Source: CAVVFX01 sp963747535
GTDB taxonomy: Bacteria; Acidobacteriota; Terriglobia; Bryobacterales; Bryobacteraceae
Length of the DNA stretch: 64,000 nucleotides
Reading direction: 5' to 3'
Assembly (NCBI GenBank): GCA_963747535.1
Contig: CAVVFX010000006.1
Span: 1,485,513 to 1,549,512 of the forward strand
Shown here one piece after another: positions 25,959 to 34,462 of this stretch. Each line of letters begins with the position of its first letter. Position 1 is the stretch's first letter. The notes beneath the pieces were generated by a model. The model was not told the DNA's origin and made no database searches. It saw nothing but the letters and a program-made list of their open reading frames with translations. The position numbers were made by a program, and so were the translations under genes.

Positions 25959-25989
25959 ATTTAAGACAAGGCGGTGCCGGCGATTTGCA
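25959..25989 (-). promoter_or_regulatory. Shared-class promoter of the tlpA-type gene
   Basis: Minus strand: TGCAAATC, 13 bases, TGTCTTAAAT. It lies immediately downstream of the cytochrome c/binding-protein gene and about 65 bases before the TlpA-like ATG. Confidence 0.68.
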
Positions 25990-25997
25990 TCGGAACG

Positions 25998-27629
25998 TTA
26001 CGGGACGATCCACTCCGAAACAGGGCGAACACCGGACAGAGTCAACCCGGGGCGCACGATATATGCGCCTTTGGAGGCGACGCGTTGACCCGCGCTCAAG
26101 GCGAGGCTGGGAAACACACCGGGGTTGGGGGCGTTCTCGGTCTCACGTTCGATGGTTTCCAAAAGGTAATCTCTCGAGAACCTGCCGCGAAGGTGAGCCA
26201 GGGAGTAATCGAGCAGCGACACGGCGAATTGCGTATTCAATTGTATGCGTTCATCAGCCGGTAATATTCCCCGTGAGAGTTGCCAGTTTCTCATCCGGAC
26301 GCGATTCGTGGAGCCCCTATCGGGCAGCTCGTAAGGATATGTCAGGTAAACAGAGCCGCACGGTGCCATCCGTGCTGCGTCGGACAACAAGGTGGCGGAG
26401 AGGTAAACAGGAAGTCGCGTCGCGGCGCAGTCGAAGTTTCGGAGATCGTCCTCTCCAGCCCAAACCACGAGGCTGCCAGGGCGCTTTCCGGCAATGAGCG
26501 TTCGCCAGTACCCGGCAGGCGGCGCAGGGCCGGGAGGAAGCGGCTGTCCAGCAACGCCCGGGAAGGCAGCCCGAAATGCTTCTGCGGCGGCGCGAGCGGG
26601 AAAGGAGTCCCGGTAAACCTGCAACACGCCAGTAGAGTTGACGCCGCTTTGACGCAAGTATGCGGCCAGTACTCCCGCCTCTCCAGGAAGTCCTGGCGAG
26701 AAGTACACACTGTAGCCTCGCTCAGGAGTTCGTGCCGGAAGTGCGGTTGCGGGAAAGAGGCAGGGAATCTCGAAACGATCGCAAAAGTCCGCGATGGGTT
26801 GCCAGGGTCCGGCAGCGAAACCACCGATCATAGCGAACACGGGCCGCCGCTGCTGAAACGCCGCAAGCTGTTGAGTCCAGGTTTCCTCGGGACCTTTGGG
26901 CTCCCAGACATCCAGCGTCCAGTGCCGTGAAGTCCGGAAAACGTCCTCCTTATCCCAGGCAGCGCGACCTCGCTTCTCCTTCTGATAGTCGGCCTCGCGG
27001 TTCTTCTGCTGGAACCAGGCTTCGAGTATCGACAGGAGCGACTCGCGGTCGGCCGGGACGACTCCCTCGGTAATCACGGTCGCAAAATGAATGGTCGTGT
27101 CGTCAATCCCCGAAGGCGGCGTGCGACCCAGGGATTCGAGGTAAGCACAAAGGTTCGCCAGATCCTGATCGCTCAGACGATATCTCGGCATGGCCGGATC
27201 GAGCGGGTGGCCCGCCGGGTCCACGCCCTGGCGCAGCGCTGTGGCCAGAGTTAACTCGGTATAGGGAGGGCGCGACCGCGGGTTGCGCACCGCGGCTCGA
27301 AACTGCAACGTCTCCCTTTCCTCAAATAGATTCGCGAATTGATCCTCTTTTCTCAGCGCCAGCGGGTCGAAGAGAACCTCCGCAGTGATGGGCGGGACGA
27401 GAGTACCGCCTTCGACGCCGCCCAACCCACTGCGTCCATGGCAGGTCTCACATCGCCACTGGCTCCCTGTTACCGGGACGTCGTGTGACACGATAGCTTG
27501 AAGGGCATCGCCGGAGAGCAGGGATCCCTCCCGATAAAGGCGCTTACCGGCCTCGAGATCGGACGCGTCCGCGCTGCTCGTGATGAGCAGCAGCAGTTCA
27601 AACCACACGAGGCTACCGCGCGACCACAC
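25998..27629 (-). CDS. Cytochrome c fused to periplasmic-binding domain
   Basis: A 543-residue exported protein. After a signal peptide (1-22) it has a class I cytochrome c domain with one heme site CETCH (60-64) and a candidate axial Met in AMPRYRLSDQDLANLCAYL (about 145). Residues 180-520 look like a type I periplasmic-binding domain of the branched-chain amino-acid/sensor type (VFAMIGGFAAGPWQPI; PCLFPATALP; GVLQVYRDSF). The fusion suggests a ligand-sensing or ligand-delivering electron carrier. It overlaps the SCO gene by 17 bases and is the last gene of the long operon. Confidence 0.78.
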   Translation of the reverse strand: MWSRGSLVWFELLLLITSSADASDLEAGKRLYREGSLLSGDALQAIVSHDVPVTGSQWRCETCHGRSGLGGVEGGTLVPPITAEVLFDPLALRKEDQFANLFEERETLQFRAAVRNPRSRPPYTELTLATALRQGVDPAGHPLDPAMPRYRLSDQDLANLCAYLESLGRTPPSGIDDTTIHFATVITEGVVPADRESLLSILEAWFQQKNREADYQKEKRGRAAWDKEDVFRTSRHWTLDVWEPKGPEETWTQQLAAFQQRRPVFAMIGGFAAGPWQPIADFCDRFEIPCLFPATALPARTPERGYSVYFSPGLPGEAGVLAAYLRQSGVNSTGVLQVYRDSFPARAAAEAFRAAFPGVAGQPLPPGPAPPAGYWRTLIAGKRPGSLVVWAGEDDLRNFDCAATRLPVYLSATLLSDAARMAPCGSVYLTYPYELPDRGSTNRVRMRNWQLSRGILPADERIQLNTQFAVSLLDYSLAHLRGRFSRDYLLETIERETENAPNPGVFPSLALSAGQRVASKGAYIVRPGLTLSGVRPVSEWIVP

Positions 27630-28200
27630 GACGATACTCCGCGAGAAGATCGGCGGCGCTGGTCAGTCCTTCGAGACGCACCCACGGCGCACCGGGCGCG
27701 GCGCGGAGGAACGTAAGCGGCAGATGATTCATCTTGCCGTTCTCATCGGCAGCATCAAACGCGCGTTGCACGGCAGTAACGTCTTTCTGCGTTCCGGTGA
27801 GAAACATCCATTCGCGCCGTCCACGAAATCGAGCGGCGTATTCGGCAAGGCGCGCCGGAGTATCATTCTCGGGGTCGATGGAGATCGAGACGATGCGAAC
27901 GTCCGGCCCGAACTGGTTCTGGGCAGCGGAGACGGTAGCGGTGAGGATCGGGCAAATGGTAGTGCAACTGGTGAAAATGAACTGGAGCACCACAGGACCA
28001 GGGGCGCCCAGCACCGCGTCGAACTTCACAGCGTGGCCGGTGGTGTCGATAAGGCGGACCGGAGGCGGCGCATAGTCGTGGACCGAATGCGTGTAGGTTT
28101 CCGTGTGCTGAGCGTGTAGAAAGGATACCGACCACACGAGTGGCAGCAGCCGGTGCGCGAGTCGACAAGTTCTAGTGGACGGAGAATATGGCGACATCAT
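27613..28200 (-). CDS. SCO1/SenC-family copper chaperone
   Basis: A 195-residue exported thioredoxin-fold protein. A signal sequence (about 1-31) precedes the copper site in FTSCTTICP (Cys79, Cys83, C-x-x-x-C); the third ligand is probably the His in MNHLPLTFL near 158. SCO proteins deliver Cu(I) to the CuA site of cytochrome oxidase or to other copper enzymes. No oxidase genes are present, so the likely client is the multicopper oxidase three genes upstream. Two adjacent ATG codons (28200, 28197) are possible starts. It overlaps the previous gene by 29 bases. Confidence 0.85.
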   Translation of the reverse strand: MMSPYSPSTRTCRLAHRLLPLVWSVSFLHAQHTETYTHSVHDYAPPPVRLIDTTGHAVKFDAVLGAPGPVVLQFIFTSCTTICPILTATVSAAQNQFGPDVRIVSISIDPENDTPARLAEYAARFRGRREWMFLTGTQKDVTAVQRAFDAADENGKMNHLPLTFLRAAPGAPWVRLEGLTSAADLLAEYRRVVAR

Positions 28201-30109
28201 GGTGCACTGGATCGAACTGATAGAACCTCAGCCTGTGCGACGGCTCGTAATTATAGAGGATCTGGACTTTATGGACGCCGAACTGATCGTCGCCGGTCGT
28301 GGACGGCGTAGCTGCCGGCACGGTGACGGTTTGGGGAATCCTGTTGCCCGCCAATACCGGAGCGGTAGGAGGAATGTTCATCGACCAATAATTGCGACCG
28401 AAAGTGAACCAGCAACCCGAGCCGCCCACCGCGACCGAGGATTTGAATTGGTTCTCCCAGCCGCGTCCGCCGCCGAAGTCCACATTCTGGTAGCCGTGAT
28501 CGAAGTAGTCTCCGTTATAGAGTGCAACTTTGAGCCAGGTACCCCGAACGGTCCACTTGGGAAAATCCATCCGGCTGCCGTCCGTGAAATAAGCGTAAAT
28601 CGTGTTGTTCAGATAAACCAGTGAAAGGTCGGAGTCCTTGTCGGCGGCGATCGCGTCCATGACACTCTTAGGGAGGCCGCGGGGAAGCCGGGTTCGATCG
28701 CGCCAGTCGTCCCATGCCTGCCTCGCCACGCCCGGCTGGCCATCGGCATCGCGGTCGCTGCGAAAAAAGTCAATAATGCGGCTATAATCCTTCTTCGCGA
28801 GAGCATCATGTGTGTCATGCAGGATAAGCCAAATGCGCTTGGCGGGCGCATAGCGGCTGAGTTTGCCGATCGCGTATGCCTTATCGAGGTTGCCGCTCTG
28901 GAAGAAGACATTGCGCTCGAACGACACCAGGGTACCGGGAGCGGTGGCACAATCCGCGGTCGGGGCTGGAGGATTGAACGGCGTTGTCTTGCAGGCATTC
29001 TCGATCACCTGGACTCGCGGCGGATGGGCCCGCCAACCCCAGTTGTAGACCAGGTTGAAATACTTCCCAGGGGCCATCTTCACCTTGAAGATGGTCCGGG
29101 TGCCGTCTTCCATGTTGTAGAATGCCTGGTCCATGCCCACATACGGCATAGGCGCCTGGCCCGACGGGGAGAGCGTCGGGTCGTCGAAATACATCACGTA
29201 GGGCGAGAAGTCGTCGTGCCCGCGGTTGAGCACATCCACCGTATACGTGATGGTCCATGGCACGCCTGCAACGCCTCGCACGTCGAGATAAGCCGTGTCG
29301 GACTCGATATGGGTGTCGTACCAGATCTGGTGCACATCGACGTTGTGAGTCGTGGGGTCGACCTTCTTGACCCGATTCCCGGCGGTGTAATGCAACAATG
29401 GAAACCCGGCGTAGGGGCGGGTGAATTTCACTGTCTTGCCGGATACCTGATAGGTTGTATTCCCCTCGAGCATGGCGAGACCGAAGCTGATGGAGGTCTC
29501 GATGGCGCTCGTCCTCTGCGCGAACTGGGCAGGGGACAGATTTCCCTTTTGGAGCGCCTCGGCGTTAGTGAGAATCGCGTTAAAGACCACGAAGCGGAGA
29601 TCATCCTGTGGGGATAGCGTGTTCGTGGGATCCCCGCTTGGGTTGATGATGGTGGGTTTCGAGACACTGTCAAGCAAGTTGTACGGTATCGAGGGTGTCG
29701 AAGGCAGCGTATTCGGCATCTCGACGCCTTTGCCGTCGCAGACGTTGGTGTAGACGGTCGGCAGGAGGTTCGTGCCGGGCGGAAACAGCCAGGGGTCGCA
29801 CTGAGCGATCGGGTTGCAGGGCGGGAAGATGCTCTGGCCGGTGACCACTGTGGTAGTCAGTCCGTCCGGACTTACGGTCACTGTGGAGGGCGCAACATGC
29901 GGCTGATTATGAGGGTAGTAGGCTGACGGGCACGGCTGCTGACCACGTGACATCTGCAAACCCGTGGACAGGATGGCGGCCGCGCCTAGGATCGAACAGA
30001 GGGTTCTCCAGAAACTGCGGCCAAACTTCGCTCGCGGCGGCAAAAATGCAAGTTTCAGACACATTGGGCTGCGACCTGCCCCACGGTTAGCGACTGAGAG
30101 GCGTCTCAT
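28172..30109 (-). CDS. Uncharacterised secreted protein of the copper module
   Basis: A 645-residue protein with a long N-terminal leader (hydrophobic stretch near residues 37-52, then a Q-Q-P-C-P cleavage-like region). The mature part is largely beta, with paired cysteines, the motif D-V-H-Q-I-W-Y-D-T-H and a C-terminal H-H-D-V-A-I-F. I do not recognise the family. The ATG at 30109 is set by the ATGA overlap with the upstream gene and a GGAG site; an earlier ATG (30256) would overlap that gene heavily. It sits between two SCO-type genes, so a copper- or oxidase-related extracellular role is likely but unproven. Confidence 0.7.
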   Translation of the reverse strand: MRRLSVANRGAGRSPMCLKLAFLPPRAKFGRSFWRTLCSILGAAAILSTGLQMSRGQQPCPSAYYPHNQPHVAPSTVTVSPDGLTTTVVTGQSIFPPCNPIAQCDPWLFPPGTNLLPTVYTNVCDGKGVEMPNTLPSTPSIPYNLLDSVSKPTIINPSGDPTNTLSPQDDLRFVVFNAILTNAEALQKGNLSPAQFAQRTSAIETSISFGLAMLEGNTTYQVSGKTVKFTRPYAGFPLLHYTAGNRVKKVDPTTHNVDVHQIWYDTHIESDTAYLDVRGVAGVPWTITYTVDVLNRGHDDFSPYVMYFDDPTLSPSGQAPMPYVGMDQAFYNMEDGTRTIFKVKMAPGKYFNLVYNWGWRAHPPRVQVIENACKTTPFNPPAPTADCATAPGTLVSFERNVFFQSGNLDKAYAIGKLSRYAPAKRIWLILHDTHDALAKKDYSRIIDFFRSDRDADGQPGVARQAWDDWRDRTRLPRGLPKSVMDAIAADKDSDLSLVYLNNTIYAYFTDGSRMDFPKWTVRGTWLKVALYNGDYFDHGYQNVDFGGGRGWENQFKSSVAVGGSGCWFTFGRNYWSMNIPPTAPVLAGNRIPQTVTVPAATPSTTGDDQFGVHKVQILYNYEPSHRLRFYQFDPVHHDVAIFSVH

Positions 30110-30735
30110 TTCCCTGCTCCGGGGGCGACAGCCGGCTGCAAGGGCAAGGGCCCACGGCGTTTGAATTCGACCGTTTCCGGCTTGGGTCGCGACATGACCC
30201 AGGAGAGGCGCTGCGCAATCCATTCGGGCGAAGAATTGAGGGGCGCTGTACCCCATAGCCCCGCCGCTTCGTTGCCGTAGCGCAGCATGCCCAGTGAGCA
30301 GTCCTCCTCCGGGGTGCCGGTATGGTGGTGGGCGTCGGCGCTCGCAAAGAGCCTGGACTTCAACAACTCGATTGAGCGGGACTCGCCCGTCAGAAACAAC
30401 CAGCCTGGCTGTGCCTCCACTTTCGCGGCAAAAGTTTCGAGGACAGCGGGCTTATCGTACAGAGGATCGGTCGTGATGGAATACAGAAAGACGTCACGGC
30501 CCACACGTGCCCCGAGGTAGGGCTGCACTTTGGAGAGATGTTCCGCGAGCCCGCCTGCGGTCTTGTCACGCGTGGAGAAAAAATGAACTATCACCGTCTT
30601 GCCGCAGAGCAGATCGTCATAGAACAGGGCGCGGCGGCCCTCGTGCGTCATGACTACCACGTTCGGGAAGTAATCTGAATTCGGGCCTCGGGGCGGCTTG
30701 ACACAGGCGCCGGCTGCTGGCTTCTTCTGGTTCAC
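30106..30735 (-). CDS. Degenerate SCO-like thioredoxin-fold protein
   Basis: A 209-residue protein with the strand order and spacing of SCO/SenC proteins: VIVHFFSTRDKTAGG, then DVFLYSITTDPLYDKP, then GWLFLTGES. The C-x-x-x-C copper site is absent (S-T-R-D-K-T-A occupies it), while a His-rich H-H-H-T-G loop lies near residue 145. No clear signal peptide is seen. The GTG at 30735 with AGGAAA upstream is preferred over an ATG at 30783 lying inside the previous gene. It may have become a redox-inactive partner of the true SCO protein, or bind metal through histidines. Confidence 0.72.
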   Translation of the reverse strand: MNQKKPAAGACVKPPRGPNSDYFPNVVVMTHEGRRALFYDDLLCGKTVIVHFFSTRDKTAGGLAEHLSKVQPYLGARVGRDVFLYSITTDPLYDKPAVLETFAAKVEAQPGWLFLTGESRSIELLKSRLFASADAHHHTGTPEEDCSLGMLRYGNEAAGLWGTAPLNSSPEWIAQRLSWVMSRPKPETVEFKRRGPLPLQPAVAPGAGK

Positions 30736-30748
30736 TGTGGTTTCCTCT

Positions 30749-32707
30749 TTACTTGACCGCCGGCGCCTTGGGTGGCTGCACACCCTCTTGCTCGGTGGCG
30801 CTGCGCGGCCGCTCCTCCAGGTGGGGGATGACCGGCGGATTCTTGATGCGGTCAGCCGCCCTCTTTATTTCGTCCGTCGCCAAATCGCCCTGCCCAGGGA
30901 GGACAATGTCCCAACGGATCATCATGGCGTGGTCTTCGTGGACAACGTTGTGGCAGTGCATCACGTACTTGCCCAGAAAATCGTCCCATTTCGTATAAAC
31001 CACCAACTCGTCCGAAGGATTCAAAGTGGCGATGTCGCGCCGGCGACCACCCATGAATACCTCGGCGACAAACTTCTTGTGCTCCGCCGTGCTTTGGTAA
31101 ACCCGGTGCTGATCGTGCCGCGAGGTCACAATGACGTCGTACTCGGGATGGCTGTCAGGGGCCGGTTGGCCTTTGGTCAACGGTGTTTGGATCTGAGTGT
31201 CGGACAGCGGCCCCAGTGGCACACCGTTGACTTCCAGCAGGTGATACTCGGCGAAATGGCTATGGATCGGATGCGACCAGTTCTTGCCCTGATTGCGGAG
31301 CGTCCAGATCTCCGCGGTGCCCTGCTCGATCTTGGCATCGACACGATTGGGGTCGTAAACCTGGCCATTGATGGTCCACAGCCCTCCGTTGTAGTCGAAG
31401 ACGAACGTCCGACGGCGCCGCACCTGGCTCATGTCCGTTTTGGGAAGATTACGCAGGCGTGCCGGAATCCTGCTCGGATCCGGCACGCGCTCGCCGGTCA
31501 CGTCGAAGCGGAGGATACTATCGTCGAGGCCGGGATCCGTCATGCGCTCGGTCGGCCCCTTGCCGTTGGTCTGCAGCAGGCGGTTCTGGAGGTACAGGGA
31601 TTCGCCCGCATTGAACTGAGCGAAATCGATTACCACGTCGACGCGCTGGGCCACGCTCAGATAAACACTGGTTGCCTCCACCGGTTCGGTGAGCACGTTG
31701 CCGTCGCTGGTGATGACGGTGAAGTTGTAGTCGCGATCGCGCCCCTTGAGGAACAACTGGTAGAAGCGTGATGGGCCGCCGTTGCAGATGCGGAAGCGAT
31801 ACTTACGGCGGGCCACTCTATAAAAGGGCTGAATCTTCCGATTGACGGTGTACTTGTCACCCAGAATGCCGTCGGTGTTGAAGGGGTCGAAGACCACCTG
31901 TCCGTTGGCGTCGAACAGCACGTCGTGCAGCATCAAGGGCACGTCATAATCGCCGCTCGGGAGGCGCCACGCGCCCGCTTTCGTGTCGTTCTCGTCGTTG
32001 GAATCCTGGTCGTCAAAGAAGAGGAAGAAACCCGATAAACCCGCATACACGTTGGCCGCCGTAAAGTCCATGCGATGGTCGTGATACCACAGCGTGGTCA
32101 GCTTCTCTTCGTTCTCGTGGTTGGAGGGGAAGCAGCAATAATGGTGGTCCCAGAACTCTCCGGAGTCGATCCAGTCCTGCGGGTTGCCGTCGCTTTCAGA
32201 CGCGGTATGGCCGTTGTGTAAGTGGCTGGTGGTCGAAGGCAGCGCGAACGTGACTTTGCTCGTGCCGACCGTCGGAAGACTGTTGAAGCGGCGCACCAGA
32301 ATCGGCTCACCGTACCACGCGTGATACGTTGGACCGGGAGTAATGCCATCGAATCCCCAACCCCAGCTTCCGGAATTATACGGCGGATCTGGGTGATACT
32401 GCCATTGGAACTCCTGTTCGTAGATAGTGTAGAGCTTCTTCGGTTGATACTGATCCCATAGCTGGTGCGCGGCGGGATCGGGAGGCGGGTTCAGCGGGCC
32501 GGAAACCGGTTGCTTGACCGGCATGACGAACAGTTCCTCGGCGAAGGGCCGCGACGCAGGGCTGGTGATCGCCCCCAGCGGAATGGCCGCTCCATCTGGA
32601 GGGCAGAGATACTGCGACAGATCATCCGCGCCTCTTCCTGGTCTCGATGTAAGCAAACCCGCGCCAATAGCACCTAGCCCGGTCTTAAGCAGTGCTCTGC
32701 GTTTCAT
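30749..32707 (-). CDS. Tat-exported multicopper oxidase (bilirubin oxidase/CotA-like)
   Basis: A 652-residue three-cupredoxin oxidase. A Tat-type leader (MKRRALLKTGLGAIGAGLL) precedes the four copper-binding blocks: HLHNGH (about 163), WYHDHRMDFTAANVYAGL (about 206), NWSHPIHSHF (about 490) and YVMHCHNVVHEDHAMM (about 585), giving the T1 and trinuclear ligands. Such enzymes oxidise phenols, bilirubin, Mn(II) or Cu(I) with O2. It has an internal shared-class promoter (32748-32778) within the 3' end of the upstream gene and a GGAG ribosome site. With the SCO, SCO-like and cytochrome genes that follow, it forms a copper module. Confidence 0.92.
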   Translation of the reverse strand: MKRRALLKTGLGAIGAGLLTSRPGRGADDLSQYLCPPDGAAIPLGAITSPASRPFAEELFVMPVKQPVSGPLNPPPDPAAHQLWDQYQPKKLYTIYEQEFQWQYHPDPPYNSGSWGWGFDGITPGPTYHAWYGEPILVRRFNSLPTVGTSKVTFALPSTTSHLHNGHTASESDGNPQDWIDSGEFWDHHYCCFPSNHENEEKLTTLWYHDHRMDFTAANVYAGLSGFFLFFDDQDSNDENDTKAGAWRLPSGDYDVPLMLHDVLFDANGQVVFDPFNTDGILGDKYTVNRKIQPFYRVARRKYRFRICNGGPSRFYQLFLKGRDRDYNFTVITSDGNVLTEPVEATSVYLSVAQRVDVVIDFAQFNAGESLYLQNRLLQTNGKGPTERMTDPGLDDSILRFDVTGERVPDPSRIPARLRNLPKTDMSQVRRRRTFVFDYNGGLWTINGQVYDPNRVDAKIEQGTAEIWTLRNQGKNWSHPIHSHFAEYHLLEVNGVPLGPLSDTQIQTPLTKGQPAPDSHPEYDVIVTSRHDQHRVYQSTAEHKKFVAEVFMGGRRRDIATLNPSDELVVYTKWDDFLGKYVMHCHNVVHEDHAMMIRWDIVLPGQGDLATDEIKRAADRIKNPPVIPHLEERPRSATEQEGVQPPKAPAVK

Positions 32708-32743
32708 AGCTCGACTCCGGCTGACAACGGTCGGTCTCCACCT

Positions 32744-34462
32744 TTAGTGGTTAGACACCGCACCTCGCGTGTTTTGCGCAGGAAGGATGCCACGGGTTTC
32801 GTCGATGGTCAGGAATTGATTGGCCGGAATATTGGCCAGCTTCTGCACCGTTCCGCTCGGCCAATCGATCTCGATGACGGTGGCCGCTGTGTCCCCTCCC
32901 AGGCCGAAAGTCAGCGCGAGGTCGCTCTGCGAGCAGTAGCTGGAGCCGCTGCGCACGCGATTCCATTGCTTGCCGGAGTTGCTCTGGACCCGCACTATGG
33001 CGCCGATACCGTCGCGATTGGACTTCGTGCCTACGGTACGGATCGAGAGCCAATGGTTACGATTGCCGCCATCGTTGCGGAATAGATAGGCAGGGCCGTC
33101 ATTGGTGGTGACGAGCAAGTCCACGTCGCCGTCATGATCGAAGTCCGCGTAAGCAGCGCCGCGGGCGACTACCGGCCGTCTGAACTCGGGAGTCATTTCG
33201 GGAGTGGCGTTCTCGAACTTACCCTTGCCGGTGTTGCGAAAAAGGAGGGGAGGCTGGCGGTACTGAATCTTGGGCTGTACGCGTCCGATCTCCTCCTCGA
33301 TGTGCCCGTTGGCGGCAAAGATATCGAGATAGCCATCGAGGTCGTAGTCAAAAAAGAAAACGCCGAATGCGAGACTCAACAGGCTGGCGCGTCCGACAGT
33401 CGACGATGGCGCCTCGTCCACAAAAAGGCCGGTGCCCTCGTTGTGGTAAAGTCCCAGCATCTGGTTAGAAAAGTTGCCGACCAATAAGTGAGCACGGCCA
33501 GAGCGGTCATAGTCTCCGGAATCCGCTCCCATGGCGCCGCGCGCGACGCCGTCCTCGCCGAACGCTACGCCTGCAGAGACCGCTTCCTCTGTAAAGGTCC
33601 CGTTGCGGTTGTTGCGGTAGAGCTTATTCGGCTGGGTGTCGTTCGCGACAAAGAGGTCGGGCCAGCCGTCATTGTTGTAATCGAAAACCGTGATCCCCAA
33701 TGATTTGCTGGTCGGGTCGGCGATGCCGGCCTTGGCGCTGACGTCCTCAAATCGGCCTCCGCCAAGATTGTGGAATAGCTTCGATGAGGTTCCCTTATAG
33801 GACTCCGGGGTGCAATAAGATTTGGTCGCACCATCGAGCGAGCACCAGATATCGCCCTTCACGGTCCACTGTACATAGTTCGCTACGAACAGGTCGAGCT
33901 TACCGTCGCGGTCATAGTCGAGCCATGCGGCACTGGTTCCAAAACTCGAATTCAGGATACCGGACTGCCGGGTCACGTCACGAAACTTGCCGTTGCCCTC
34001 GTTGTGAAAGAGACGGTCACCGTCGAGAGCGGTGATGTACACGTCGTCGCGGCCATCGTTGTCGAAATCCCCGACCGCTACGCCGAGGGCGTACATTTCG
34101 ACGTCCAGACCGCTGCCCGCGGTCACGTCGGTGAAGGTACCGCCGTGATTGTTGTGATAGAGCGCGTTCAGTGTGCGACGGCCGCGCGGCGTCCAGTCCT
34201 TGCCGTTGATCAGCAGAATGTCCGGCCAGCCGTCGTTATCGTAATCCAGAAACGCAGCCCCGGCGCCGAGCGTTTCAGGAAGGTATTTTTTTCCTGCGCG
34301 GCCGCTGTTGTGTTTGAATCTGATTCCCGCCGCCTCGGTGACGTCCGTGAAGCGGACACCCGGTTCAGGCAGGCTGGACGCAGCAATGGCAGCGGCAATG
34401 GTCGCCGAGATAGTCACGCCGAGGGCCACGCTGACCGACACCATCAGGGATGTCTTCCTCAT
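32744..34462 (-). CDS. Secreted FG-GAP/VCBS ASPIC-UnbV (CRTAC1-type) protein
   Basis: A 572-residue exported protein. A signal peptide (1-28) is followed by a beta-propeller of FG-GAP/VCBS units with calcium-type loops (DYDNDGWPD, DFDNDGRDD, DYDRDGKLD, DYDLDGYLD, DFDHDGDVD) and a C-terminal ASPIC/UnbV domain (about 480-560) with GTKSNRDGIGA and IDWPSGTVQ. UnbV-type proteins occur in enediyne clusters and, in animals, as cartilage acidic protein 1; their chemistry is unresolved. The start overlaps the multiheme cytochrome gene's stop (ATGA), indicating joint expression. Confidence 0.9.
   Translation of the reverse strand: MRKTSLMVSVSVALGVTISATIAAAIAASSLPEPGVRFTDVTEAAGIRFKHNSGRAGKKYLPETLGAGAAFLDYDNDGWPDILLINGKDWTPRGRRTLNALYHNNHGGTFTDVTAGSGLDVEMYALGVAVGDFDNDGRDDVYITALDGDRLFHNEGNGKFRDVTRQSGILNSSFGTSAAWLDYDRDGKLDLFVANYVQWTVKGDIWCSLDGATKSYCTPESYKGTSSKLFHNLGGGRFEDVSAKAGIADPTSKSLGITVFDYNNDGWPDLFVANDTQPNKLYRNNRNGTFTEEAVSAGVAFGEDGVARGAMGADSGDYDRSGRAHLLVGNFSNQMLGLYHNEGTGLFVDEAPSSTVGRASLLSLAFGVFFFDYDLDGYLDIFAANGHIEEEIGRVQPKIQYRQPPLLFRNTGKGKFENATPEMTPEFRRPVVARGAAYADFDHDGDVDLLVTTNDGPAYLFRNDGGNRNHWLSIRTVGTKSNRDGIGAIVRVQSNSGKQWNRVRSGSSYCSQSDLALTFGLGGDTAATVIEIDWPSGTVQKLANIPANQFLTIDETRGILPAQNTRGAVSNH
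32748..32778 (-). promoter_or_regulatory. Shared-class internal promoter before the multicopper oxidase
   Basis: Minus strand: CGCAAAAC, 13 bases, TGTCTAACCA. It lies inside the last codons of the UnbV gene, about 35 bases before the oxidase ATG, so the copper module can be made separately from the long operon. Confidence 0.6.
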
